This document shows, in pieces, positions 51,317 to 59,584 of a stretch of 60,297 nt of DNA; the first letter of the stretch is position 1, and each line of letters opens with the position of its first letter. A program made the translations under genes and the position numbers. The stretch spans positions 1 through 60,297 of the forward strand of contig JALWYV010000024.1 in the NCBI GenBank assembly GCA_027003075.1, given 5' to 3'. The DNA is from Caldifarciminota bacterium. GTDB taxonomy: Bacteria > Hydrothermota > Hydrothermia > LBFQ01. The notes beneath the pieces are model-generated. The model saw only the letters and a list, made by a program, of their open reading frames with translations. It did not search any database and was not told where the DNA came from.

Positions 51317-51807
51317 TGAGGCTGAATCTCTTTGGTTTTCACGTTGAAGTCATCTTCGCCATATCGGGTAATCAACCTGTTGCTTACGCATGGCACTACA
51401 GCAGAGATAAGGCCCTCATACACCTTCGTAAAATAACGGAGTACCACGAAATAACCGGAGATGTAGTGGAAGACGGTGACCTTTTAAAATGGCTGGAGGG
51501 TGAACTGAAAGCGGTTGTCCTTGAGGGAAAGCGGTTTATCCTACCCGAATTTCCGTACAGGAATAGGGAAGTATACGAGGCCGTACTGCGGATACCGAGG
51601 GGAAAGACGAAAACCTACGGGGAGATAGCGAAGGAGAGCAGTGTACCCTTCCCCGTCCTCCTGACCGTTCTTCTCAGGAATCCGTTTCAGATCCTGATAC
51701 CGTGTCATAGGCTTCTCACAAAGAAAGGGACGCTCATGGGATTTTACCCTCTGGGCAAGGGCGTAAAAAGGAGATTACTTGAGATTGAGGGTATAAGGGC
51801 GAGCTAA
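51316..51807 (+). CDS. ogt: Methylated-DNA--protein-cysteine S-methyltransferase
   Basis: A 163-residue O6-alkylguanine-DNA alkyltransferase counted from the ATG overlapping the asnB stop (TAATG). The acceptor Cys130 is in ILIPCHRLLTKKGTLMGFYPLG, with the IPRGKTKTYGEIA helix-turn-helix before it. The usual RNP arginine-finger region is replaced by VPFPVLLTVLLRNPF (commonly A-R-A-V-G-x-A), so the DNA-contact helix is unusual and activity should be verified. A frame 8 codons longer is open inside asnB. Confidence 0.85.
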   Translation: MRLNLFGFHVEVIFAISGNQPVAYAWHYSRDKALIHLRKITEYHEITGDVVEDGDLLKWLEGELKAVVLEGKRFILPEFPYRNREVYEAVLRIPRGKTKTYGEIAKESSVPFPVLLTVLLRNPFQILIPCHRLLTKKGTLMGFYPLGKGVKRRLLEIEGIRAS

Positions 51808-51819
51808 CACTAACGGTAC

Positions 51820-52668
51820 CTATGCCCTTCCCCGTATGTCCTCAATAACCCTTTTAACGGCCTCTTTTGTCCTCTCCGATGGCTCCACGAGGGGGAGCCT
51901 GTACGGACCCATACGGTACCCGAGGAGTTCCATGGCGTACCTCACGGGTATGGGGTTCGGCTCAACGAAGAGTACCTTGAAGAGGGGGTACAGGAGATGG
52001 TGCAGCTCTCTGCTCCTCTCCCGGACCATCCTGACGACGAGGTGGGGGAAGACGTTGCTGGCAACGGATACGACCCCCACAGCACCGATGGAGAGGAAAG
52101 GGAGGGTCTTTGAGTCGTCCCCGGATAGGACGATGAAATCGTCGGGAGTACCGCCCACGATCTCGGAGACGGCGTCGTCGCTCCCGGATGCCTCCTTTAT
52201 CCCCACGATGTTCGGTACATGAGAAAGGCGGATTACCGTATCCGGTGCCATGTTGGTACCCGTACGGCCGGGGACGTTGTAGAGGACTATCCTCGCATCC
52301 GTCTCCTCCGCTACCCTCTTGAAGTACCTGTAAAGGCCCTCCTGAGAGGTCTTCAGGTAGTAGGGTACGACCACCAGGGCGTACTCGTAGCCCATCTCCA
52401 TCACCTTCCGGGTCCAGTACACGGTCTTTTTCAGGTTGTTCGTTCCGGTGCCTGCCATGAGCTTCAGGCCTTTCGGCGCGTTCCTTACGGCGAACTCGTA
52501 CAGAGCCATCTTCTCCTCATCGCTGAGGGAAGGGGCCTCCCCGGTAGTACCGAGGACGAGGACACCGTCCACACCCGCCCTGTGCTGGTCCTCAAGGAGA
52601 CGGGCGTACTCGTCGTAGTTTATACTTCCGTCCTCCCTGTAAGGGGTGACCAGAGCCGTCCAGACCAT
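51820..52668 (-). CDS. dapA: 4-hydroxy-tetrahydrodipicolinate synthase
   Basis: A 282-residue TIM-barrel aldolase condensing pyruvate with aspartate semialdehyde, first committed step of lysine/DAP synthesis. The Schiff-base Lys158 is in VGIKEASG, Tyr130 in LYNVPGRTG and the substrate motif GTTGE at 40-44. Slightly short at the C-terminus. It stands alone rather than in a dap operon, and follows the ogt gene in a convergent arrangement. TAAATT lies 7 nt before the ATG. Confidence 0.93.
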   Translation of the reverse strand: MVWTALVTPYREDGSINYDEYARLLEDQHRAGVDGVLVLGTTGEAPSLSDEEKMALYEFAVRNAPKGLKLMAGTGTNNLKKTVYWTRKVMEMGYEYALVVVPYYLKTSQEGLYRYFKRVAEETDARIVLYNVPGRTGTNMAPDTVIRLSHVPNIVGIKEASGSDDAVSEIVGGTPDDFIVLSGDDSKTLPFLSIGAVGVVSVASNVFPHLVVRMVRERSRELHHLLYPLFKVLFVEPNPIPVRYAMELLGYRMGPYRLPLVEPSERTKEAVKRVIEDIRGRA

Positions 52669-52675
52669 GGATGCA

Positions 52676-52681
52676 AATTTA
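52676..52681 (-). promoter_or_regulatory. -10 element for dapA
   Basis: TAAATT on the minus strand, 7 nt before the ATG at 52668. Confidence 0.4.
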
Positions 52682-52689
52682 AGGGGGAA

Positions 52690-54333
52690 TCAGAGGCTAC
52701 CCAGAACGTCCCCGTGTATGACCCCGTCCTTGATACGGAGGGACGTGACCACGATATCCCCGCTCAGGTCGGTATGGGGGTTAACCAGCCTTAGCCTGAA
52801 GCGGTGTCGCCTCTCGTAATGTTCAAGATAGGTAGCGTACCCGTTAGACGTGAGTACGGGTTTTCCCTTCAAACGCAGGACGAAGACCGGAGGGTTGAAC
52901 CCGTGACCGTAGGGCTGGAAGTGCCTCATATCCATCCAGAAGTCCGGTCCTATATCTTCCGGGGACAGTTCGGCGTCAACTATCACGGTGCGGGTGAACT
53001 CCCCGTCAACCGAGACCCTGTGGGCGTAGGAGACGAACTTCCTTCTCAAGACGTCCAGTTTCTCCTTCCTTATGGAGAACCCCCCCGCGAGCGTATGCCC
53101 TCCGAAATTCTCGTCCTCGCTGAACAGATCCCCGGCGTTTAAAAGGGCCTCGTAAACGTTGAAGGGTTCAATACCCCTTATGGATCCTCTGGCCATCCCC
53201 TCGGACAGGGACACGACTACAGCGGGACGGCCGAACTCCTCCATGAGCTTGCTGGCGAGTATGCCGGCCACCCCCTCGTCAACCTCCTCGCTAACTACGA
53301 AGACTATCGGTTCGGACGGATCCACCCTATCTCTGATGATCCTCATCAGACGGCTCTGCTTGTTCTGCCTCTGCCTGTTGAGGTTTTCCAGTTCCCTCAC
53401 GAGGGAGGATATACGGCGCGGGTTCTTTGATATGAGCAGCTCCATGGCGAGGTTTACCCTGCCCATCCTCCCCGCGGCGTTTATTCTCGGTGCTATGAGC
53501 CAGCCTATCTGCCACGCACCTATCGGGACCCCGGCACGGGCGCTCTCGGCTATGGCCTTAAGTCCGGGGTTGGCGGCCGCCCTCACGTTCCCCTCCCAGT
53601 TGCTGTTGAGTACCCTCAACCCGTGTTTTACCAGAAGGCGGTTTTCTCCGAGCATGCTCCCCACGTCCGCCACCGTTCCCACGGCCACCAGATCCAACAG
53701 GTGGTAAAGTGCTTCCCGCTTTAAGTTCAACCTGTCGTAAAGGGCGAGGGCCAGCTTCAGGGCGACCCCCACACCCGTAAGCCCGTGGTCCGGATAATCC
53801 CCCACCTGAGGGTGGACGACTACAGCATCCGGAAGATCCTCCGGAAGTTGGTGATGATCCGTTATTATCACGTCTACGCCCATCTTCCGGGCAACGTCTA
53901 CCTCCCTGTGGGAAGAAACGCCACAGTCCACAGTCAGTATCAGGCTTGCCCCTGCGTCTTTTGCGTACCGTACCCCCCTCTCGGATAGGCCGTAGCCGTC
54001 GTTGAAACGGTCAGGAACGAAGGGGATAACGTCAGCCCCCGCCCATCTCAGTGCGTAGTACATGAGTGCCAGAGCCGTAAGGCCGTCGGCGTCGTAATCT
54101 CCATGAATGAGTATCCGCTCACCGTTCACGATCGCCCTGCTCAACCTCTCAACCGCCTCCCTCATTCCGGCCATGAGTGTAGGGTCGTACCCCTTTTTCA
54201 GGTTCAGTGCGTTTAGATCAAGGCCGGATCTTACCCTGTTGTAGAGGAACTGTTTGAAAGGACGCGTGAGTTTTCTCTCCTCGTGGTCGTGTTCTCCGGG
54301 GAGAGGGGGAACTATGACGTACTTAAAGGGCAT
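52690..54333 (-). CDS. recJ: Single-stranded-DNA-specific exonuclease RecJ
   Basis: A 547-residue DHH-family 5'-3' exonuclease. Motif I HGDYDADG (Asp79, Asp81, Asp83), motif II VDCGVSS, motif III ITDHHQLP and motif IV VVHPQ are clear; the DHHA1 domain has GRMGRVNLAMELL. The C-terminal OB fold completes it. It acts in recombination and mismatch repair. TACAAT is 8 nt before the ATG at 54333. Confidence 0.94.
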   Translation of the reverse strand: MPFKYVIVPPLPGEHDHEERKLTRPFKQFLYNRVRSGLDLNALNLKKGYDPTLMAGMREAVERLSRAIVNGERILIHGDYDADGLTALALMYYALRWAGADVIPFVPDRFNDGYGLSERGVRYAKDAGASLILTVDCGVSSHREVDVARKMGVDVIITDHHQLPEDLPDAVVVHPQVGDYPDHGLTGVGVALKLALALYDRLNLKREALYHLLDLVAVGTVADVGSMLGENRLLVKHGLRVLNSNWEGNVRAAANPGLKAIAESARAGVPIGAWQIGWLIAPRINAAGRMGRVNLAMELLISKNPRRISSLVRELENLNRQRQNKQSRLMRIIRDRVDPSEPIVFVVSEEVDEGVAGILASKLMEEFGRPAVVVSLSEGMARGSIRGIEPFNVYEALLNAGDLFSEDENFGGHTLAGGFSIRKEKLDVLRRKFVSYAHRVSVDGEFTRTVIVDAELSPEDIGPDFWMDMRHFQPYGHGFNPPVFVLRLKGKPVLTSNGYATYLEHYERRHRFRLRLVNPHTDLSGDIVVTSLRIKDGVIHGDVLGSL

Positions 54334-54341
54334 GAACGGAA

Positions 54342-54347
54342 ATTGTA
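54342..54347 (-). promoter_or_regulatory. -10 element for recJ
   Basis: TACAAT on the minus strand, 8 nt before the ATG at 54333. Confidence 0.5.
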
Positions 54348-54358
54348 CGGTGGACGGT

Positions 54359-55360
54359 TCAATCCCACAGGGTCCAGAGGACCGAGGCCCTGACGCCGTT
54401 GTCGTAGGTGCCGATGTCGTAAAATAGCGAGAGGGTCAGGTCGTTGTAAAAAGTCAGGGACAGGCCGGCGGAGTACCACCCGTTAAATTGCGTCTCGTAC
54501 GCAATAACCTTCGGTTCCAGAAGAACCACGTCCCCGATGAGGAGGGGGAGGGGTACGATTTCCACCCGGTAGGTGTACGAGGTATCGCTTCTCACGCTGA
54601 AGGCTCCCTTGAGTTTCAGGAGACGCCAGTTGAGGTTTAAGAAGGTCTGGACCTCGTATCCGGAGTACCCCAGCCACTCACCGGCCACCACCCCCACACC
54701 GACGGAGGGAAACCACAGGGCAAGCCTTCCCACGTTCAACTTCCGGCTTTTGGTGTACTCGGCAAGTAAGCTTATACGGCCGGAGTAAACTCCCCTTGTC
54801 AGTATACCGTCACCGGCGACGAAGAAGAGGTCGTAGTCTTTCCCCGTTACTCCGGCTCCTCCACCTAACAGGGTGTCTATCCCTGTGTAGGCCAGACCTC
54901 TCAGGTAGTACCTGTCCCCTATCTGTACCCCGGCCGAAGGTCCCCCCTCGGCCCATCCCCCCGTCAGATACAGGGATCTCCATGCCATAGACAGGAAGGT
55001 GCCGGATCCGGAGAAGGGATACTCGCTTCCCCTGTAAACGTACGCTCCGAGTCCCTTCCACCTCCCGTAAACGCCGAAGGCGTAGTCCTCTGTAAGGCCG
55101 TTCCGACGGGTAAAGGCCTCCCCCACGAGGTTGGGAGCCGAGAACCTTACCCCCACCTTCTGGTACTGGCGATCCGTAGTGATGGGGAAGAGTTTGTAAG
55201 TGTAAACGTCCGTCCTGACCCTTCCCGTAAAGGCGGGTAGATCCACGAAGCTCTCAGTCAGGAGGTAGGCGGCGTCGTTGTAAAAGGAGTAGGAGTAGGT
55301 CTCACAGGCGGAGGCACCAAATACGGGATGTACGGGATTACAGAAGGGCAGGAACAACAC
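54359..55360 (-). CDS. Outer-membrane beta-barrel protein (hypothetical)
   Basis: A 333-residue predicted outer-membrane protein. The short signal runs through MLFLPFCNPVHPVFGASA, and the body alternates strands such as YAFGVYGRWKGLGAYVY, VGVGVVAGEWLGYSGYEVQTFL and SAGLSLTFYNDLTLSLFYDIG, with a final ASVLWTLW strand ending in aromatic residues. No family name can be given. Start GTG at 55360; its -10 TAGAAT is fused to the upstream stop. Confidence 0.6.
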   Translation of the reverse strand: MLFLPFCNPVHPVFGASACETYSYSFYNDAAYLLTESFVDLPAFTGRVRTDVYTYKLFPITTDRQYQKVGVRFSAPNLVGEAFTRRNGLTEDYAFGVYGRWKGLGAYVYRGSEYPFSGSGTFLSMAWRSLYLTGGWAEGGPSAGVQIGDRYYLRGLAYTGIDTLLGGGAGVTGKDYDLFFVAGDGILTRGVYSGRISLLAEYTKSRKLNVGRLALWFPSVGVGVVAGEWLGYSGYEVQTFLNLNWRLLKLKGAFSVRSDTSYTYRVEIVPLPLLIGDVVLLEPKVIAYETQFNGWYSAGLSLTFYNDLTLSLFYDIGTYDNGVRASVLWTLWD

Positions 55361-55366
55361 GGGTGT

Positions 55367-55372
55367 ATTCTA
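55367..55372 (-). promoter_or_regulatory. -10 element for barrel gene, fused to upstream stop
   Basis: TAGAAT on the minus strand, 6 nt before the GTG at 55360. Bases 55372-55370 are the TAG stop of the preceding gene. Confidence 0.5.
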
Positions 55373-55960
55373 CGGAAGACTACCGTCCCACACTACAGAG
55401 ACCGTCCCTCCGAGGGTCTGCCCCATGAGGGGGGACCAGAGGTAGTCACTGCCCCGGTAGAGGGTGAGGGGGGAGAACTCTATTAGCAGGTTGCCTCCTA
55501 TTCCCAGTCCTTTATAGAAACGGTAGTATATCCCTCCGAGACCCTTTACAACCGCCCCGTACCCCCTCATCCTCTCGGCCTCATCGCCCACGAAGTCGGG
55601 GGGGTCGTAAAACCCGGAAATCCTGAAGGCCAGAGAGAGCGAAACGTGGGATATGAACCACCGGTTCATGGGAAACCTCCACCTCCTGCCCAGAGCCACG
55701 TCAACCGTCCACATTGAGTTTCCCGTATCGGCGTATATCCCCTGTCCCGTCCGCCACACCCTCACGACCTTCCCCCTTCGGTAGTCCAGAACGAGGATCC
55801 ACCCCCTCCTTACGGCGATATGGACACCCACCGGGTAGAATGCTCCTCTTCCCCAGGATTCGTTTCCGCTGAGAGTGTAAGATTCCCCTCCGTAGCGGTA
55901 GAGGACACCCGAATACGAGTACGAGGATACACCCATGAACAGGTTAATCCACAGTGGCAT
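55370..55960 (-). CDS. Hypothetical outer-membrane-like protein
   Basis: A 196-residue protein with amphipathic, aromatic-rich strands (VGVHIAVRRGWILVLDYRRG, SLSLAFRISGFYD, GLGIGGNLLIEFSP) and a final GGTVSVVWDGSLP. The opening MPLWINLFMGVSSYSYS could be a weak signal peptide. It may form a small barrel and could act with the next barrel gene downstream, 9 nt away. No known family. Confidence 0.5.
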   Translation of the reverse strand: MPLWINLFMGVSSYSYSGVLYRYGGESYTLSGNESWGRGAFYPVGVHIAVRRGWILVLDYRRGKVVRVWRTGQGIYADTGNSMWTVDVALGRRWRFPMNRWFISHVSLSLAFRISGFYDPPDFVGDEAERMRGYGAVVKGLGGIYYRFYKGLGIGGNLLIEFSPLTLYRGSDYLWSPLMGQTLGGTVSVVWDGSLP

Positions 55961-55968
55961 AACCCTCT

Positions 55969-55974
55969 ATTCTC
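55969..55974 (-). promoter_or_regulatory. -10 element for 55960 gene, overlapping upstream TGA stop
   Basis: GAGAAT on the minus strand, 8 nt before the ATG at 55960. It shares two bases with the TGA stop of the upstream gene (TGAGAAT). Confidence 0.4.
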
Positions 55975-56320
55975 AGGCCAGTACGCTGGTGAGCTCATCC
56001 CACCACCAGTGGTCGTAGGGGATTATCGCGTTTGATAGGGTCTCCATCTCCCTCTTCAGGAAGGCCAGTTCTCCTACAGTAAGGTTTTTGAGGTATCTGG
56101 GCAGATCCGACGCCAGTTCGTCCAGGAGCCTTCTGGAAAACGTACCACCTTTACTTAACCTGCGGGATAGATCAAGGAGTAAAAGGAGAAGGTTCTCGTA
56201 GTTGCCCACTTTTATACAATAGAGGATCGTGAGGATCCTCCAGTCCACTCTTGACTTCTTTCCCTCTTTGAGGGCCCTTGCCTCGGCTTCAAGCCTTTCC
56301 ATCACTTCGTTGAACATCAT
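55973..56320 (-). CDS. Hypothetical helical protein
   Basis: A 115-residue all-helical soluble protein: MMFNEVMERLEAEARALKEG, then a leucine-rich middle (YENLLLLLLDLSRRLSKGG) and a C-terminal YDHWWWDELTSVLA. No signal peptide, metal motif or family is recognised. It could be a regulatory or adaptor protein. TAGAAT lies 11 nt before the ATG. Confidence 0.5.
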   Translation of the reverse strand: MMFNEVMERLEAEARALKEGKKSRVDWRILTILYCIKVGNYENLLLLLLDLSRRLSKGGTFSRRLLDELASDLPRYLKNLTVGELAFLKREMETLSNAIIPYDHWWWDELTSVLA

Positions 56321-56331
56321 GGTATATCTAC

Positions 56332-56337
56332 ATTCTA
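56332..56337 (-). promoter_or_regulatory. -10 element for 56320 gene
   Basis: TAGAAT on the minus strand, 11 nt before the ATG at 56320. Confidence 0.45.
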
Positions 56338-56464
56338 AGGCAGATAGTATGCGATGTCAACCGGAAACGGCAATATTATTACTACGCGAACTTACATGGG
56401 CGGTATGCGACTTTTACGTCAGACCCGATCGTGGAGAACTACCGTACGGTTATACCTTCTGGGG

Positions 56465-56470
56465 TATAAT
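56465..56470 (+). promoter_or_regulatory. -10 element for DUF6754 operon
   Basis: TATAAT 8 nt before the ATG at 56479. Confidence 0.6.
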
Positions 56471-56478
56471 ACCTTCCC

Positions 56479-57645
56479 ATGTTCCTTCTTGCCTACATAG
56501 GAATAGCAAGGGTGTCGGTTGATACTCTCAACGGTAGTAATGTGGTAATGTGGGCTTACTCCGACGTGAAGGTGGACTCCGTTAAGGTATTTCGGGCGGA
56601 CACCATGCACCCCAAGGAGTCTCCCCTACTTCTCGGCGTGCTATCGCCGGAGGATACCGCATTTATAGATACGCTCGGGGGAAAGGCGGAGTATATCCTC
56701 AGAACGTTCGTGGGTAAGGACAGTAGTGACACCGACTGGATAGGTGTTGGACAGTCTATAGGTATAGCCCCCGAAAGGAGATCTCCTCCACCTCCCGAAC
56801 CCACGAAGGAGGTAACGGAGAAGCCACAAGGGAAGAAGGCGATGTTTTTTGATACGAAGAAGCTCAACATACTGATAGCCATACTCTTTTTCATGGCAAT
56901 TTTCTTCTACCTACTTGATAGGGCGAGGAAGGACCCCAACATCTTCATAAGGAGGATAGCCGGCCTTGACGTCGTGGACGACGCCGTGGGAAGGTCCGCC
57001 GAGATGGGAAAGCCCATAATGTTCACAACGGGTATAGGAGATATAGACGCTCTAGCCGTTCTTGCCGGTCTGACGGTACTGAAGCAGGTGGCGAAGAGGG
57101 CCGCGTTATACGAGGTTAAAGTGCTGGTACCCAACAGTTACCCCCTCGTTCTGGCGGCGGCCCGCGAGGCGGTAAAGGAGGCCTACACCGAGATGGGGAG
57201 ACCCGACCTCTACAACGAGAACGACGTCTTCTTCCTGACCACGTCCCAGTTCGGCTTCGCCTCCGGAATGAGCGGTATGATGAACCGTCTCAGACCCGGT
57301 GCCGTGTTCCTGATGGGTCTGTTCGCTGCCGAGTCCCTCATACTCGCGGAGAACGCCTACGTGAGCGGTGCCATATCCGTTGCGGGTACCACGTCCATAG
57401 ATCAGTTGCCTTTCTTCATAGCCGCCTGTGACTATACCATCATAGGGGACGAGCTCTACGCCGCATCGGCGTACATATCCAGAAACCCCCTTGAGGTGGC
57501 CGGCGTAAAGGCCAGTGACTGGTTCAAGGCCCTCAGCGTTGCTCTCATCATCGTGGGGGTGATTCTCGCCACCCTATCCCAGATAAATCCCGAGTTTAAG
57601 GGCGTGCTTGAAGCGTACGAAAGACTCTTTTCAATGGGGAGGTAA
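56479..57645 (+). CDS. DUF6754-like membrane protein
   Basis: A 388-residue protein. The first 125 residues are a signal-like segment and a fibronectin-like region (VEKVDS... type strands, a Pro-rich linker), followed by a transmembrane helix (LNILIAILFFMAIFFYLL). The DUF6754 domain has GIGDIDALAVLAGLTVLKQVAKRAALYEVKVLVPNSYPLVLAAAREAVKEAY, SGMMNRLRPGAVFLMGLFAAESLILAENAY and GTTSIDQLPFFIAACDYTIIGDELYAASAYISR, then a terminal helix. Function is unknown. It is followed 3 nt later by a second membrane gene, then hisC, forming one operon. Confidence 0.65.
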   Translation: MFLLAYIGIARVSVDTLNGSNVVMWAYSDVKVDSVKVFRADTMHPKESPLLLGVLSPEDTAFIDTLGGKAEYILRTFVGKDSSDTDWIGVGQSIGIAPERRSPPPPEPTKEVTEKPQGKKAMFFDTKKLNILIAILFFMAIFFYLLDRARKDPNIFIRRIAGLDVVDDAVGRSAEMGKPIMFTTGIGDIDALAVLAGLTVLKQVAKRAALYEVKVLVPNSYPLVLAAAREAVKEAYTEMGRPDLYNENDVFFLTTSQFGFASGMSGMMNRLRPGAVFLMGLFAAESLILAENAYVSGAISVAGTTSIDQLPFFIAACDYTIIGDELYAASAYISRNPLEVAGVKASDWFKALSVALIIVGVILATLSQINPEFKGVLEAYERLFSMGR

Positions 57646-57648
57646 GCC

Positions 57649-58434
57649 ATGCAGAGACATGGACCCATCATAACCGTAATGGTAACGTCCATCCTTACGG
57701 TCGCACTTTTCTTCCTTCCTCAGGCCGAGGAAGTTCAGACCTACCTGTTTATAATGGCCATAGTCATATCGGGTTTCGCCATGCTGATAGGTATGGACAG
57801 CCTCATCCTCTTCCACATGAGGAGGGTCCAGCAGGGGGAGAGGGTGTTCTACAGTGCCACGCTTCTGACGGTGTTCTTCATAACCGTTATATGGGGAATA
57901 GTTGACTGGTACAGGTTCGGGTCTCCCTTTAACCCGCAGGCTTCGTTCATGTGGCTCTTCCGTAACGTCTACCTGCCCTTAGATGCCACGATGTTCTCCA
58001 TTCTCGCCTTCTATATAGCATCCGCCGCTTACAGGGCCTTCCGCGCCCGTAACTTCAACTCCTTCCTCCTTCTGGTCTCCGCAACCGTCGTGATGATAGG
58101 TAGGGTCCTGTACGCCCAGATCATCTTTCCCATAGCCCTGTCCATATTCCTTCTGCTTATGGCGGCATGGCTCTGGAAGAGCAGCAGGAGGATGTACGGC
58201 GGAGAGAAGGCTGTCAGGTTATCCCTCGCCGGCATAATGGTGGTTGGGGCGATAGTGGTCTTCTACCCTGTGGTATTCAAATTTATAGGGGGAAGCATAT
58301 ACGGCCTGACGGACTGGATACTGAACGTACCTCAGAACGCCGCCAAGAGGGGAATGATACTGGGCCTCATGTTCGGTGGTGTGGCCTTCAGCCTGAGGAT
58401 AATGTTCGGTATTGAACGTTCCTGGACGAGGTAG
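57649..58434 (+). CDS. Multi-pass membrane protein, partner of DUF6754
   Basis: A 261-residue protein with about seven transmembrane helices (for example IITVMVTSILTVALFFLP, LFIMAIVISGFAMLIGM, FSILAFYIASAAYRAF). A charged SSRRMYGGEKAVR loop precedes the last helices. It has a GGAGGT Shine-Dalgarno and is coupled to the DUF6754-like gene. I recognise no named family. It probably forms a complex with that protein. Confidence 0.6.
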   Translation: MQRHGPIITVMVTSILTVALFFLPQAEEVQTYLFIMAIVISGFAMLIGMDSLILFHMRRVQQGERVFYSATLLTVFFITVIWGIVDWYRFGSPFNPQASFMWLFRNVYLPLDATMFSILAFYIASAAYRAFRARNFNSFLLLVSATVVMIGRVLYAQIIFPIALSIFLLLMAAWLWKSSRRMYGGEKAVRLSLAGIMVVGAIVVFYPVVFKFIGGSIYGLTDWILNVPQNAAKRGMILGLMFGGVAFSLRIMFGIERSWTR

Positions 58435-58437
58435 GCT

Positions 58438-59478
58438 ATGCTCAGGGAAGATATAGAGTTCAAATCCTCCTTTACGGTGAGTCAGAAGCCCTTTAAGGCC
58501 AAACTGGATCAGAACGAGAGTCCGTACGACCTCCCGGACGATACCAAGGCGTACCTCCTTGAAAGGGTGAGGGAGGTGGCATGGAACAGGTATCCCCAGC
58601 CCCTGACCTACTCTAACGTTAAGGAGAGGTTCGCGGCCGAAATCGGTGTGGAACCTGAGAGAGTGGCCCTGACGTTCGGGGGGGATCAGACTATCCTCTC
58701 CGCGTTCCTGATAGCCGGAGGACCCGGAAGGAAGGCCATTATATTTGAACCGACGTACCCCATGTTCCGGCACTACGCCGTGGCCACGGGTACGGACGCT
58801 GACGTCGTAGTCTTAGGTGAGGGCTACAGACCCTCCCCGGAGCATTTCCTCGGCAAGGGGTACCACATCGTAACCTTCGTATCTCCCAACAACCCTACGG
58901 GGAACCTGGTGGACGAAGACGTGGTGAAGGCGGCCCTGGAGACCGGCGCTCTGGTCTTCGTGGACGAGGCCTACTACCCCTTTGCCCGCACCTCCGTCTG
59001 GGATAGGTTTAAGGATTACCCCAACCTCATGGTGGGCAGGTCCCTCAGTAAGTCCATGCTGGCGGGTATGCGTATGGGGTACGTCCTCTCCTCCGAAAAG
59101 GTAATAAACGCCGTGGATCACATGAACTTCGCCCCCTACAACCTTACCCACGTCCACCTCGTTCTATTCAACGAGTACGGTGTAATAAAACCCCACCTCA
59201 ACCGTGGGGCAGAAACGGTCATACGGGAGAGGGAGAGGATAACGGAGTTCCTGCGTGATAGGGGACTTAACCCGTTCCCGTCCCGTGCCAACTTCGTAAT
59301 GTTCAAAACGGAGGGACACAGGGAGCTTTATGAGTTTCTCGCCGATTCCGGTGTCCGTATAAGGGACGTTTCGGGTCTTCCGGGACTGTCCAACCATCTG
59401 AGGGTGACGGTGGGCCTCCCGGAGGAAAACGACCTCTTCATGCAAGCCGTGGACAGGTGGCTGGAAAGTAAAGGTTAA
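58438..59478 (+). CDS. hisC: Histidinol-phosphate aminotransferase-like enzyme
   Basis: A 346-residue class II (fold type I) aminotransferase. LDQNESPYDLPDD, the FEPTYPMFRHYA and SPNNPTGNLV motifs and the PLP Lys205 in GRSLSKSMLAGMRMGY match HisC, including the typical C-terminal Arg region (LRVTVGLPEEND). It would convert imidazole acetol phosphate to histidinol phosphate; other aromatic aminotransferase roles cannot be excluded because no other his genes are present. It follows the DUF6754 pair after 3 nt. Confidence 0.85.
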   Translation: MLREDIEFKSSFTVSQKPFKAKLDQNESPYDLPDDTKAYLLERVREVAWNRYPQPLTYSNVKERFAAEIGVEPERVALTFGGDQTILSAFLIAGGPGRKAIIFEPTYPMFRHYAVATGTDADVVVLGEGYRPSPEHFLGKGYHIVTFVSPNNPTGNLVDEDVVKAALETGALVFVDEAYYPFARTSVWDRFKDYPNLMVGRSLSKSMLAGMRMGYVLSSEKVINAVDHMNFAPYNLTHVHLVLFNEYGVIKPHLNRGAETVIRERERITEFLRDRGLNPFPSRANFVMFKTEGHRELYEFLADSGVRIRDVSGLPGLSNHLRVTVGLPEENDLFMQAVDRWLESKG

Positions 59479-59509
59479 CAGAAAAAACGCCCATAATTCC
59501 CCGTAACGT

Positions 59510-59540
59510 GTAACCGGGTGCCGATTTTTAATCCGGTTAC
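59510..59540. promoter_or_regulatory. Inverted repeat upstream of pntA (possible operator)
   Basis: A perfect 8-bp inverted repeat, GTAACCGG / CCGGTTAC (59510-59517 and 59533-59540), separated by 15 bp. It lies 15 bp upstream of the pntA -10 TACAAT, where a regulator could bind. It lacks the T-run of a terminator after the stem. Confidence 0.35.
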
Positions 59541-59554
59541 CCCCCTCCCCACCG

Positions 59555-59560
59555 TACAAT
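59555..59560 (+). promoter_or_regulatory. -10 element for pntA (leadered)
   Basis: TACAAT 24 nt before the ATG at 59585, giving a short leader that contains AGGAGG at 59572-59577. This is the exception to the leaderless rule of the window. Confidence 0.4.
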
Positions 59561-59584
59561 TGCCGCCTAATAGGAGGAAAAAGT

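Noticed and set aside
51312-51317. TATAAT immediately before the ogt ATG as a promoter
   Set aside because: It overlaps the start codon itself, leaving no room for a transcription start; the genes overlap and are probably cotranscribed.
59510-59540. Intrinsic terminator of hisC
   Set aside because: The stem is followed by C-rich sequence rather than a T tract; the T-run is in the loop.
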